This document shows positions 8,632 through 17,680 of a stretch of 64,000 nt of DNA, piece by piece; within the stretch, counting starts at the first letter, position 1, and every line of letters begins with the position of its first letter. The notes under the pieces are model-generated. The model had not been told where the DNA came from. It searched no databases and saw nothing but the letters and a program-made list of their open reading frames with translations. The DNA is from an uncultured Bartonella sp. (GTDB lineage: Bacteria > Pseudomonadota > Alphaproteobacteria > Rhizobiales > Rhizobiaceae), in contig CAMLBF010000001.1 of NCBI GenBank assembly GCA_946478235.1, forward strand, positions 186,001 through 250,000, written 5' to 3'. Position numbers and translations under genes: made by a program.

Positions 8632-8661
8632 TGAACAAAGGTCATTGATGATCTTTGTTCA
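8632..8661. promoter_or_regulatory. 30-bp near-perfect inverted repeat before the TetR gene
   Basis: TGAACAAAG at 8632-8640 and CTTTGTTCA at 8653-8661 pair perfectly, and the inner TCAT/ATGA also pair. It lies between the monooxygenase stop and the TetR start at 8684. It could be a weak terminator or attenuator, or an operator of another kind; it does not match the GGAAAC/GTTTCC operator. Confidence 0.5.
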
Positions 8662-8683
8662 GTTCATAATAAGGATATCGCAT

Positions 8684-9277
8684 ATGACTAAAGCAATTGG
8701 TAGACCGAGGGAGTTTTCAGTAGATGAAATTTTAGATAAGGCCATAGTATATTTTAGACGATTTGGTTATCATTCCGCCAGCATTTCACGTCTTGAAGAA
8801 CATACAGGTATAACCGCTGGCAGCATCTATAAGGCTTTTAAGAATAAACAACATTTTTATCAGTTGGCATTTGATCGATATATACAAAATCGACATAATG
8901 ACCTCCAAAAACGACTTACCGTTTGTGAAAATGCTCGGGATAAATTGTATGCATTTTTAATGCACTATGCTGAAGTGTCTCATGGACAGCAAGGTAATGA
9001 TGGTTGTATGGTTGTTATGTCAGCAGTCGAACTATCAAGCAGTTCCGACGATATAAAAAACAATATCAAACGAATCTTCCTCGCATTGCAACGTCAACTT
9101 GAAAAAATTCTTAAAGAAGGTCACCAAGACGGAACAATAAAAATAAGTCAGTTTGACATTGAAACCCAAGCAAAATTCATTGTTGCTCTTCTACAAGGCA
9201 TGAGGGTTGTTGGAAAATTGGATATGACTAAATCTGAAGTTAATAAAATTGTGAAATTTGTCATGTCTTTTTTTTAA
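8684..9277 (+). CDS. TetR/AcrR family transcriptional regulator
   Basis: 197 residues from ATG 8684, with AAGGAT 7 bases upstream; a TTG at 8609 would run through the inverted repeat and overlap the previous gene. The N-terminal helix-turn-helix is clear: GRPREFSVDEILDKA, then GYHSASISRLEEHTG and ITAGSIYKAFKNKQHFY. The C-terminal ligand domain (about 80-195) belongs to the branch with 'GC.vvmsavE'. It probably represses the cupin-monooxygenase operon and the downstream MFS gene through the two palindromes and releases on binding the pump's or enzyme's substrate. That link is inferred from site position and similarity. Confidence 0.9.
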   Translation: MTKAIGRPREFSVDEILDKAIVYFRRFGYHSASISRLEEHTGITAGSIYKAFKNKQHFYQLAFDRYIQNRHNDLQKRLTVCENARDKLYAFLMHYAEVSHGQQGNDGCMVVMSAVELSSSSDDIKNNIKRIFLALQRQLEKILKEGHQDGTIKISQFDIETQAKFIVALLQGMRVVGKLDMTKSEVNKIVKFVMSFF

Positions 9278-9313
9278 TTAAGGATATTCCTCCTGCGTCA
9301 TTATTGAGGTATC

Positions 9314-9353
9314 TATACTTAATATGGAAATGATCGTTTCCATATTAAGTATA
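9314..9353. promoter_or_regulatory. Extended palindromic operator, probable TetR binding site 2
   Basis: A 40-bp inverted repeat with 17-bp perfect arms around TGATCG, ending 35 bases before the MFS start codon. Its core (9326-9341) matches the operator at 6704-6719 in 15 of 16 bases. The long arms could hold two overlapping repressor dimers, or fold in RNA. Confidence 0.75.
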
Positions 9354-9388
9354 GAGGATAGTATATAAATGTTTAGAAAGGCAGACAA

Positions 9389-10573
9389 ATGACAGATAAC
9401 AACGCCTCTAAATCGTTGTCGCATTTATCACTATTATTGGGATTATCGTGTGGTTTAATTGTAGCAAATATTTACTATAGCCAGCCTTTAATAAGTCCTA
9501 TAAGTGCGTATTTAAACATAAGCACATCAACCGGAAGTCTGATAGTTACACTCAATCAGTTGGGATATGGTTTAGGATTGTTATTTCTAGTTCCATTGGC
9601 TGACATCGTTAGTAATAAACGACTGATTTCAATTCTGTTAATCATTACAGCTATTGCCTTGCTTGGTATGGTTGCAACCCCTTTCATATCTATTTTGATC
9701 ATAAGTGCATTGTTGATAGGGATTGGAGCTTCATCTGTACAAATTTTAGTACCATACGCTGCACACATGGCTCCTGAAAATATCAGAGGACAGGTCGTTG
9801 GTAATGTCATGAGTGGACTGATGGCCGGTATTATGCTTGCTCGTCCGTTTGCAAGCGTGTTAGCTCAGTTTTTCATGTGGCAAATGGTTTTTTATGTCTC
9901 AGCCGTACTAATGATTTTAATTTTGATATTATTATCCATCAAGCTTCCTAAAAGGACGCCCACAACCAAAACCAACTATTTTTCTTTGTTAGCATCTATG
10001 GGAACAATATGGAAAAATACACCTATGTTGCGTAGGCGTTCATTATATCATTTTTTCTTGTTCGCTGCATTCAGCCTATTTTGGACCACGATCCCTCTGC
10101 TCTTATCGAGTTCAATATACAATTTCAACCAAGGTGAAATAGCATTATTTTCCTTTGCAGGTGCGGCAGGCGTGATTGCAGCCCCCATAGCTGGCAAAGT
10201 TGCGGATCGCGGATTGATCCGGGGAGCAACAATCACATCTATGATTTTGGTAACTCTATGTTTTTTAATCCCCTATTTTGCACCATTTGGCTCACAAATG
10301 AGCATAGTATTTTTTATTGTAGCCGCTATTCTGTTAGATTTTGGTGTCACAACGAATTTAGTTGTCGGTCAAAGAGTAATATATGGTCTCGCACCTGAAT
10401 TAAGGAGTCGATTGAATGGTATTTATATGGTTGTTTTCTTTATGGGTGGTGCATTCGGTTCGGCAGTGGGTGGACATGCATATAGCTATGGTGGTTGGAC
10501 ATTATCTGCAATTACAGGTCTAGTTTTACCTATTATCGCTATAGTTTATTTTATAACTGAAAAACGGCAGTAA
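9389..10573 (+). CDS. MFS efflux transporter (DHA1-like, 12 segments)
   Basis: 394 residues with about 12 hydrophobic segments. The first loop has the family motif A region 'PLADIVSNKRLI' after segment 2, and motif C-like glycines occur in segment 5. The N-terminal NIYYSQPLISPIS is typical of the YgaY/aromatic and drug efflux branch. A large TetR-type palindrome lies directly upstream, so it should be induced together with the cupin and monooxygenase. It likely exports the same compound or its product by proton antiport across the inner membrane. Confidence 0.85.
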   Translation: MTDNNASKSLSHLSLLLGLSCGLIVANIYYSQPLISPISAYLNISTSTGSLIVTLNQLGYGLGLLFLVPLADIVSNKRLISILLIITAIALLGMVATPFISILIISALLIGIGASSVQILVPYAAHMAPENIRGQVVGNVMSGLMAGIMLARPFASVLAQFFMWQMVFYVSAVLMILILILLSIKLPKRTPTTKTNYFSLLASMGTIWKNTPMLRRRSLYHFFLFAAFSLFWTTIPLLLSSSIYNFNQGEIALFSFAGAAGVIAAPIAGKVADRGLIRGATITSMILVTLCFLIPYFAPFGSQMSIVFFIVAAILLDFGVTTNLVVGQRVIYGLAPELRSRLNGIYMVVFFMGGAFGSAVGGHAYSYGGWTLSAITGLVLPIIAIVYFITEKRQ

Positions 10574-10745
10574 ATATGGCCAATGTTATACGGGAAATAG
10601 GCCCTGATGTTAAATAATTCGATGTCTGTAATTAAATTGAAGATATAACGAGCAGCAGACGATGATATTAGTTTAATATCCAACTGAATAGGTGTACAGC
10701 TTTGCTACAATGGAGCGATTAACCCCCTACTCGAGTCCCATAACT

Positions 10746-11096
10746 ATGCAAGTTTTACCCTATTTAGTTCCTATTGGATTATTACTTTTCTCCAATATTT
10801 TTATGACATTCGCTTGGTATGGTCATTTAAAATTTACAAATAAACCATTGTTATTGGTGATCATAGTAAGTTGGGGAATTGCCTTTTTCGAATATTGCCT
10901 CGCGGTGCCAGCTAACCGACTAGGTCATAACGTATATAACGCAGCACAGCTAAAGACGATCCAAGAAGTTATAACACTCTTTATATTTTCGTTTTTCTCC
11001 ATTCTCTATCTTGGAGAAAAATTAACAATCAACCATTTTGTTGGCTTTGGCTTCATTATTGCTGGTGCCTACTTTGTCTTCAAAGGTCCGTTATAA
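10746..11096 (+). CDS. DMT superfamily protein of the DUF486 family
   Basis: 116 residues from ATG 10746, which fits the usual family length. Upstream in-frame starts at ATG 10710 and GTG 10692 would add a polar extension not typical of the family. Four membrane segments are seen. The markers SNIFMTFAWYGHLK, then SWGIAFFEYCLAVPANR and QLKTIQEVITL are those of DUF486. The function is unknown; the fold is of small drug/metabolite transporters. It stands alone between the MFS gene and icd. Confidence 0.85.
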   Translation: MQVLPYLVPIGLLLFSNIFMTFAWYGHLKFTNKPLLLVIIVSWGIAFFEYCLAVPANRLGHNVYNAAQLKTIQEVITLFIFSFFSILYLGEKLTINHFVGFGFIIAGAYFVFKGPL

Positions 11097-11173
11097 GGCT
11101 GATTTGTACTTTTCATGCGGGCATGCAGAGTGATATAGCTTAACAACATTGAAATTTGGAAGAGGAACATAAT

Positions 11174-12385
11174 ATGACAAAGATCAAGGTTGCAAATCCC
11201 GTCGTCGAGCTTGATGGCGATGAAATGACGCGTATCATTTGGCAATATATTAAAGATAAGCTAATTCATCCTTATTTGGACATTGATCTCAAATATTATG
11301 ATTTGTCAGTTCAAAACAGAGATGCAACGAACGATCAGGTCACTGTTGATGCAGCTAATGCCATTAAGCAATATGGTGTTGGTGTAAAATGTGCGACAAT
11401 TACGCCAGATGAAGCTCGTGTTAAAGAATTCAACTTAAAAAAAATGTGGAAGTCTCCGAACGGTACAATCCGCAATATTTTGGGCGGGGTTATCTTTCGT
11501 GAGCCAATTATCTGTAAAAATGTTCCGCGTTTAGTTCCGCATTGGACAAAACCAATCATCATTGGACGTCATGCGTTTGGTGACCAATACAAAGCAACAG
11601 ATTTCAAATTTCCAGGAAAAGGAAAATTGACCATTAAATTTGTTGGTGAAGATGGTCAAGTAATCGAACATGATGTTTATGATGCACCAAGTGCAGGCGT
11701 TGCTTTGGCTATGTATAATTTGGATGAATCAATTCGTGATTTTGCACGCGCTTCATTCAATTATGGTTTGCAGCGCAATGTTCCGGTTTATCTGTCAACG
11801 AAAAACACCATTTTGAAAGCTTATGACGGTCGTTTCAAAGACATATTCCAAGAGATTTTTGATGCCGAGTTTAAAGCTGAATTTGACAAACGCAAACTGA
11901 CCTACGAACACCGCCTGATTGATGACATGGTTGCATCGTCTCTTAAATGGTCTGGTGGCTATGTTTGGGCATGTAAAAACTATGATGGTGATGTCCAATC
12001 AGATATCGTCGCGCAAGGTTTTGGCTCGCTTGGTTTAATGACCTCTGTTTTGATGACACCTGATGGCAAAACAGTGGAAGCAGAAGCAGCACATGGCACA
12101 GTAACACGCCATTACCGCCAACACCAAAAAGGCGAAGAAACGTCAACAAATTCTATTGCATCTATTTTTGCTTGGACACGTGGCTTGGCACATCGTGCAA
12201 AACTAGACAACAATGAAGCACTCAAAAACTTCGCCGACACGCTTGAAAAAGTATGCGTTGATACGGTTGAATCTGGCTTTATGACTAAAGACTTAGCCTT
12301 GTTGATTGGCCCTAATCAGAAGTGGCTGTCAACAACCGGTTTTCTTGATAAAATCGCTGAAAACCTCGAAAAAGCAATGGCATAA
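11174..12385 (+). CDS. icd: NADP-dependent isocitrate dehydrogenase
   Basis: 403 residues from ATG 11174, with a GGAAGAGGA ribosome site upstream. It oxidatively decarboxylates isocitrate to 2-oxoglutarate and makes NADPH in the citric acid cycle. It is the homodimeric, eukaryote-like subfamily found in rhizobia (about 404 residues). It begins [14 protein letters not shown], has the substrate-binding KSPNGTIRN at about 94-102, and the nucleotide-binding [11 protein letters not shown] near residue 310. It is single-gene, closed by the terminator at 12407-12432. Confidence 0.97.
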   Translation: MTKIKVANPVVELDGDEMTRIIWQYIKDKLIHPYLDIDLKYYDLSVQNRDATNDQVTVDAANAIKQYGVGVKCATITPDEARVKEFNLKKMWKSPNGTIRNILGGVIFREPIICKNVPRLVPHWTKPIIIGRHAFGDQYKATDFKFPGKGKLTIKFVGEDGQVIEHDVYDAPSAGVALAMYNLDESIRDFARASFNYGLQRNVPVYLSTKNTILKAYDGRFKDIFQEIFDAEFKAEFDKRKLTYEHRLIDDMVASSLKWSGGYVWACKNYDGDVQSDIVAQGFGSLGLMTSVLMTPDGKTVEAEAAHGTVTRHYRQHQKGEETSTNSIASIFAWTRGLAHRAKLDNNEALKNFADTLEKVCVDTVESGFMTKDLALLIGPNQKWLSTTGFLDKIAENLEKAMA

Positions 12386-12406
12386 TTTACTATCGATATC
12401 TTGTTT

Positions 12407-12432
12407 AAGGCCCTGCTCTAGCAGGGCTTTTT
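12407..12432 (+). terminator. Rho-independent terminator of icd
   Basis: GCCCTGC, loop TCTA, GCAGGGC, then TTTTT, 22 bases after the icd stop codon. Confidence 0.9.
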
Positions 12433-12552
12433 ATCATCTATAGTGCAATATCACACCACCTAAATATTAAAAAGTTTCACTGCTTGGCACGACATATTTA
12501 TGACGATATGAAGCTATAAAATAAGATTCGTCCTAGATGTTAGAGGCCATTA

Positions 12553-13971
12553 ATGAATGAACAAGGTTGGTCAGCCCTTCTTTCCGGCAAAAACGGCATA
12601 CGCTCGTTTACACTTGCTGGTGGCGTAGCACTTCATGCGATCAACGTATATATTGTTGTCACCATCTTACCGTCACTTGTTGCCGATATTCATGGACAAC
12701 AATATTATTCATGGGCGGCCACAATATTCGTAACGGCCTCGCTTATCGGCGCATCATTAGCGGCGAAATTATTACTTAAAACAGGTCCTAAAGTCGCGTA
12801 TATAATTTCAGCGCTGTTATTCGCAATAGGCACGTTTTTTTGCAGTATCGCGCCAACAATGCCGGTCTTTTTATTTGGCCGGCTTATACAAGGCTTTGGC
12901 GGAGGTTTTCTATTATCGCTTTCGTATTCCATGGTACGAATAGTTTTTGATCCTAGTTTATGGCCTCGTGCATTGGGGCTGATATCAGGAATGTGGGGTA
13001 TTTCCACGTTGTTGGGACCAGCAATTGGTGGTATCTTTGCTGAATATGGTACGTGGAGAGCCTCATTTTGGACTGTGGGTATTCTTGCCGTCGCTTTTTC
13101 ATTGCTCGCACTAAAAGTTCTTCCAAATACAACAAAACACAATGAGCCAGATAGTCGTCTTCCTATTCTGCAGCTCGTAATACTCATTATGCTGGTGCTT
13201 ATTATTTCAGCAAGCAGCGCTGTTAGCGCAAATCTAGTCAAGATCGTCGGTATGATAATAGGTTTGTTACTTTTGTTAATACTTGCACAATTGGATAACC
13301 ACGCTCGAAACAAACTTTTACCCAATGGAGCATTTTCTCCAAGTTCAATTTTCCTGCCGCTTTACAGTATGATGGTTATTCTATCGATTGCCGTTAATGG
13401 TGCTGAATTGTATCTACCGTTATTCTTGCAAGAGTTACACGGATTGGGACCACTTGTAGCTGGGTATCTCGCCGCCCTTATGAGTATTGGCTGGACATGC
13501 GGTTCTGTTCCCAGTGCGGGCGCAAAACCTGTAATTGTACGAAAAGTTGTTATCATGGCACCAATATTTGGTATCATAGGCATGACAACGCTTTTGTATC
13601 TTATTCCTACAAATCTTAGTTCAGCCAGTTTTATTATTATCATCTGTATGGCACTGTTTTTAATCGGTATTGGCGCAGGTGCATGTTGGCCCCATCTACT
13701 TACTCATGTTTTAAAATGTGCATCACAAGAAGATGCAACACGGGCGAGCGCATCTTTAACCTCAATACAGCTTTTTTCGACCGCTTTGAGCGCTGCTCTT
13801 GCTGGTAGTATAACAAATCTTGCTGGTCTATTTGATCCTGGTGGATTGAATGGCACATTATCTGCCGCGCACACATTATTTATCTGTCTCGTATTATTTC
13901 TCGTTCTGGCATTGCCATGTGCATTTATTATTGCAAGAGATATGCGTATGCGATTATCAACAAAGAAGTAG
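12553..13971 (+). CDS. MFS transporter (14-segment, DHA2-like)
   Basis: 472 residues with about 13-14 hydrophobic segments, longer than the 12-segment pump upstream. Markers include SLVADIHGQQYYSWAATIF after segment 1, GRLIQGFGGGFLLSLSYSMV in segment 4, and a motif C region ISGMWGISTLLGPAIGG in segment 5. These fit multidrug or small-molecule/proton antiporters of the EmrB/QacA line. It ends 8 bases before the convergent cobD. There is no clear substrate. Confidence 0.85.
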   Translation: MNEQGWSALLSGKNGIRSFTLAGGVALHAINVYIVVTILPSLVADIHGQQYYSWAATIFVTASLIGASLAAKLLLKTGPKVAYIISALLFAIGTFFCSIAPTMPVFLFGRLIQGFGGGFLLSLSYSMVRIVFDPSLWPRALGLISGMWGISTLLGPAIGGIFAEYGTWRASFWTVGILAVAFSLLALKVLPNTTKHNEPDSRLPILQLVILIMLVLIISASSAVSANLVKIVGMIIGLLLLLILAQLDNHARNKLLPNGAFSPSSIFLPLYSMMVILSIAVNGAELYLPLFLQELHGLGPLVAGYLAALMSIGWTCGSVPSAGAKPVIVRKVVIMAPIFGIIGMTTLLYLIPTNLSSASFIIIICMALFLIGIGAGACWPHLLTHVLKCASQEDATRASASLTSIQLFSTALSAALAGSITNLAGLFDPGGLNGTLSAAHTLFICLVLFLVLALPCAFIIARDMRMRLSTKK

Positions 13972-13979
13972 ATTAGAAA

Positions 13980-14951
13980 TTATATCATCCAAAAGCAGAA
14001 TATAAGAATTCCAAACAAAGTCATGGATTGCTTAAATAGTTTAACCGACTTGAATATATCTGATGTATTGGCAACGCGACCTTTCGCATTCTGGAAAGGT
14101 TCATCTACTATTTCACCTTCATAGACTCTTGGGCCAGCTAGTTGTATATTTAACCCACCAGCATAAGCACATTCTGGCCAACCGGCATTGGGGGACCGAT
14201 GAAGTTTTGCGTCATGTATAACAACATTAAATGCATTTTTTGCTCGCGATACATTTTGAAAAATTAACAACGCACAAATTGTGATTAAAGCCGTGAGACG
14301 CGAGGGAATTAAATTTGCAAGATCATCCAGTCGGGCACTTGCCCAACCAAAATCCTTATAACGGTTATTCCTATAACCAATCATAGAATCCGCAGTATTG
14401 AGTACTTTGTAACAGAGTATACCCGGTAAACCTAATACGAGAAACCAAAACGCCGGCGCAATAACACCATCGGAACTATTTTCTGCCAAACTTTCAATAG
14501 CAGCACGACAAATACCACTTTGATCGAGCTTCTTGGTATCACGTCCCACAATCATAGAAACGGCTAGCTGGGCTTCATTTAAAGACTTAAATCGCAAGGC
14601 TTCCCCAACTTTAACAACATGATCTATCAAGCTTTTTTGCGCCAAAAATATCGACACGATAATCGCTTCTAGAATAGTTCCGAGCCACGACAGCTGATAC
14701 AAAAACTTAACTAGCAATACACCAATGACAAACGTCACCAAAAGCAGACTGATAATAGCAAGACAACCATTGAGCTTACGACTATGACCGCTCATTTCTT
14801 TTGAATTTAAATGACGATCAAAATAGCTGATTGAATGACCAATGAAGACTATAGGGTGCGGAATACGCCTCCATAGCCATTCGGGATCACCAAAAACGCG
14901 ATCAATAATCACCGCTATCAAAAGTACAAATAAACAGTGTTCCAACCGCAA
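13980..14951 (-). CDS. cobD: Adenosylcobinamide-phosphate synthase (CobD/CbiB)
   Basis: 323 residues from TTG 14951; TTG 14945 is also possible. It attaches (R)-1-amino-2-propanol or its phosphate to adenosylcobyric acid. It is an inner-membrane protein. The family start is visible (IDRVFGDPEWLWRRIPHP), as are ESLAENSSDGVIAPAFW at about 155-172, the NTADSMIGYRN motif, and SPNAGWPECAYAGGL at about 251-265. Only 6 bases separate it from the upstream MFS gene on the same strand, so the two are probably co-transcribed. It is transcribed away from cobB. Confidence 0.95.
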   Translation of the reverse strand: MRLEHCLFVLLIAVIIDRVFGDPEWLWRRIPHPIVFIGHSISYFDRHLNSKEMSGHSRKLNGCLAIISLLLVTFVIGVLLVKFLYQLSWLGTILEAIIVSIFLAQKSLIDHVVKVGEALRFKSLNEAQLAVSMIVGRDTKKLDQSGICRAAIESLAENSSDGVIAPAFWFLVLGLPGILCYKVLNTADSMIGYRNNRYKDFGWASARLDDLANLIPSRLTALITICALLIFQNVSRAKNAFNVVIHDAKLHRSPNAGWPECAYAGGLNIQLAGPRVYEGEIVDEPFQNAKGRVANTSDIFKSVKLFKQSMTLFGILIFCFWMI

Positions 14952-14957
14952 GTTCCG

Positions 14958-16172
14958 TTATGATGAGGACGTCTGATCTTTCTTTTCAACATACCATGAA
15001 ATAGAGAATATTAAGAGACCACATAAAGTCAAAATACCTCCTAAAACAGCGGTATATTCATAACCAAATCCTAGTCTTAAAATTTCTCCACCAGATTCTG
15101 CTCCAAGAGCATTTGCAACGTTAAATGCCGATTGCATAAGAGCTCCGGCCAGCGTCTGAGCATTGCTTGCAACATCCATCACACGTGTCTGAATTGAAGG
15201 CATGCTAGCAAACGATGTGCCAATGAGAAAACACCCAAAAGCAGCAGCAAAACTATTATGACACATAAGAAAAAACAAAAAGAATGTTATGGCGCTCCAC
15301 AGCATCGCAAAGAAGATCATCTTCATTGCACCAACTTTGACCGCTATTTTGGGACCAAAAATATTGCCTGTTACCATTCCGATACCAACAAGCGGCATAA
15401 TAAATGGCACCCATTCAATTGATACACCTGACACTTGCATGAGTGTGGATTTGATATAGCTGAAAACTGCAAATAAACCCGCAGACCCAACGGAAACCAT
15501 TGCCAACATAAACCAGACTTGTTTCTGCTTTAATGCACCAAGCTCCGTTAACGGGCTTGTGCCAACTGCGGTTGGCAAACTCGGCAAAAAGAAAAATATC
15601 ATGAGGGCACATAATAAACCGATACTACCCACGGTAATAAAGGCTATCTGCCAACCAAACTGTTGCCCCAGCCATGTTGCTGTCGGTGCACCTATCACGG
15701 TAGCAATAGTCAGCCCGAGCATGACAGAACCAACAGCTTTCGGACGATACTTCATTTCGACCATTGATGAAGCGGCAATAGACGCCACTCCAAAGTATAT
15801 ACCATGTGGTAATCCGCTCATGAAACGCAAGCCAACAAGAGAGTGGAAGCCAGTTACGCAAGCACTTAAAATATTGGAAAATGCGTAAAATAGCATCAAA
15901 GCCACAAGAACGTATTTGCGCGGAAATTTTGCTGTCGCAACGGCAAGTACTGGGGCTCCAACAACCACTCCTAAGGCATATGCCGAAATATATTGTCCGG
16001 CAGTTGGAATATCGACACCAGAACTTTTTGCCATCTCAGGTTGTAATCCCATTGATACAAATTCAGATGTACCAATAGCGAAACTGCCTACAGCCAAAGC
16101 CAAAATACTTAAACGTCTGGTTTTTGCATCAATGGAAGAAGCTGGACTGAGTGATTTTATATCGTATGCCAT
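14958..16172 (-). CDS. MFS transporter (AraJ/YdhP-like)
   Basis: 404 residues and 12 hydrophobic segments. The early motif AIGTSEFVSMGLQPEMA and the following SAYALGVVVGAPVLA are typical of the AraJ/PbuE/YdhP branch of DHA1 transporters (sugar, nucleoside or drug efflux). It lies 6 bases before cobD on the same strand. A link to cobalamin is possible from that position but nothing in the sequence proves it. Confidence 0.85.
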   Translation of the reverse strand: MAYDIKSLSPASSIDAKTRRLSILALAVGSFAIGTSEFVSMGLQPEMAKSSGVDIPTAGQYISAYALGVVVGAPVLAVATAKFPRKYVLVALMLFYAFSNILSACVTGFHSLVGLRFMSGLPHGIYFGVASIAASSMVEMKYRPKAVGSVMLGLTIATVIGAPTATWLGQQFGWQIAFITVGSIGLLCALMIFFFLPSLPTAVGTSPLTELGALKQKQVWFMLAMVSVGSAGLFAVFSYIKSTLMQVSGVSIEWVPFIMPLVGIGMVTGNIFGPKIAVKVGAMKMIFFAMLWSAITFFLFFLMCHNSFAAAFGCFLIGTSFASMPSIQTRVMDVASNAQTLAGALMQSAFNVANALGAESGGEILRLGFGYEYTAVLGGILTLCGLLIFSISWYVEKKDQTSSS

Positions 16173-16355
16173 AGCTGACCAACGAATCCTTAAAATTCTT
16201 CTAATCGATTATTTTCATGCCACTTAAGCCATTCGACATGCAACCCATAAGATAGTTTAGCGCCATATCCACTTAAGCAAAAAATCGTGAACCAATGCTT
16301 TTTTGCTATCATAATTCATTACCACTATTGGACATGAATTATGTCAATTACGCAC

Positions 16356-17666
16356 TTATATTTGCCTATCTATATCTATCACATGCATGAAAGAACCCGA
16401 AACATTGCCTATTTTCAATCCAACACTTCCCAGTGGATTATTGAGCGCGTCCCGAACATAAAATAAAGGCTGACTAACTTGGTTACCTTCAGAAATGATT
16501 GACGCATAATGAAATTCATGCCCACGAAGTGCCTGTCTAAAGATAGTGTTTTCGTTTGGAACGATAGAGCGGTATCCTAGATGCAACTTCTTTTGCTTAA
16601 AACTTGTTTTCAACGGTAAGAGCCCAAGCATTGGATATGTTTGCCCATTTGCGTCCTCAATACTCTCACCCAGTGTCATATAACCTCCGCACTCACCATA
16701 GATGCAAATCCCCTTCGCGGCCATTGCCGTCATCGCTTGTTTGAAATTTAGTGCCTGCGATAGTTTTTCGGCAAAAAGTTCAGGATAACCACCGCAAAGA
16801 TAAATTGCATCGGCATTAGGATCAGGTTTTTCATCGGCCAAAGGTGAGAAAAAAGATATTTCTGCCCCCATTCTGCGCCATCCATCTAAAAGATGAGGAT
16901 AGGCAAATCTGAACGCATTATCTCGTGTTACAGCAATATGTTGTCCAATCGGTGCAATGCCAGATGTCTCACCAACATAAGTTTTATGATCCACACGTGA
17001 CGATATTTTTATGACGTGATCGAGATCGACACTATTTGCAATAATATTGGCCGCATTTTCTATGAAGGTTTCTATATCTACCAATTCTGACGGTTGCACC
17101 AATCCAAGATGCCGTGATGGCAACTTCAAATCATCATTTCTATAAACACTGCCCAACACGAGCATAGACAGCGGTGCGAGAGCGTCTCGCAGCATCATTT
17201 CATGTCTCGAGCTGCCAACCTTATTTAAAATTACCCCTGCCATTTGTAATTGGGGCATAAAACTTTCAAAACCTTTCACCAAAGGTGCAATCGAATGGGA
17301 TTGATGAGCGCAATCAACAACAAAAATAACAGGAAGACCAAGCATATTCGCTAAAGCCGCTGATGATCCACTACCATCAGCCGCTCCATCAAACAGCCCC
17401 ATCATACCTTCAACGATGAGCGTTTTCATACCCTTGCTAAAATGTGCCGCAACCAAGTTAATAAGATCCGGTCTCATCGCCCAACAATCGAGATTGAAAC
17501 TTTTTACACCAGTGGCTGCAAAATGAAATGCAGGATCGATAAAATCGGGACCAGCTTTGGCAGGAGCTATGTTAATCCCTCTATCCTTTAAGGCACGCAT
17601 CAACGCCAGAGTGATAACTGTTTTTCCTGAACCTGAATTCGGAGCACTAACCAAAAAGCCATTCAT
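16356..17666 (-). CDS. cobB: Cobyrinate a,c-diamide synthase (hydrogenobyrinate a,c-diamide synthase)
   Basis: 436 residues. The ATP-dependent amidase uses glutamine to amidate side chains a and c. The N-terminal half is the dethiobiotin-synthetase-like domain with P-loop APNSGSGKT and a second motif GMMGLFDGAADGSGS. The C-terminal half is a class I glutamine amidotransferase of the CobB/CobQ type, with Cys in YGECGGYMTLGE and the late His in GSFMHVID. In the aerobic pathway this step comes before cobalt insertion by CobN. Its start lies 14 bases after the cobA stop, so cobA-cobB form an operon. Confidence 0.95.
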   Translation of the reverse strand: MNGFLVSAPNSGSGKTVITLALMRALKDRGINIAPAKAGPDFIDPAFHFAATGVKSFNLDCWAMRPDLINLVAAHFSKGMKTLIVEGMMGLFDGAADGSGSSAALANMLGLPVIFVVDCAHQSHSIAPLVKGFESFMPQLQMAGVILNKVGSSRHEMMLRDALAPLSMLVLGSVYRNDDLKLPSRHLGLVQPSELVDIETFIENAANIIANSVDLDHVIKISSRVDHKTYVGETSGIAPIGQHIAVTRDNAFRFAYPHLLDGWRRMGAEISFFSPLADEKPDPNADAIYLCGGYPELFAEKLSQALNFKQAMTAMAAKGICIYGECGGYMTLGESIEDANGQTYPMLGLLPLKTSFKQKKLHLGYRSIVPNENTIFRQALRGHEFHYASIISEGNQVSQPLFYVRDALNNPLGSVGLKIGNVSGSFMHVIDIDRQI

Positions 17667-17680
17667 AGGTTTTTATGACC

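Noticed and set aside
12705-13325. 206-codon minus-strand ORF opposite the MFS gene
   Set aside because: It is the reverse-strand shadow of a clear membrane transporter and has no motifs of its own.
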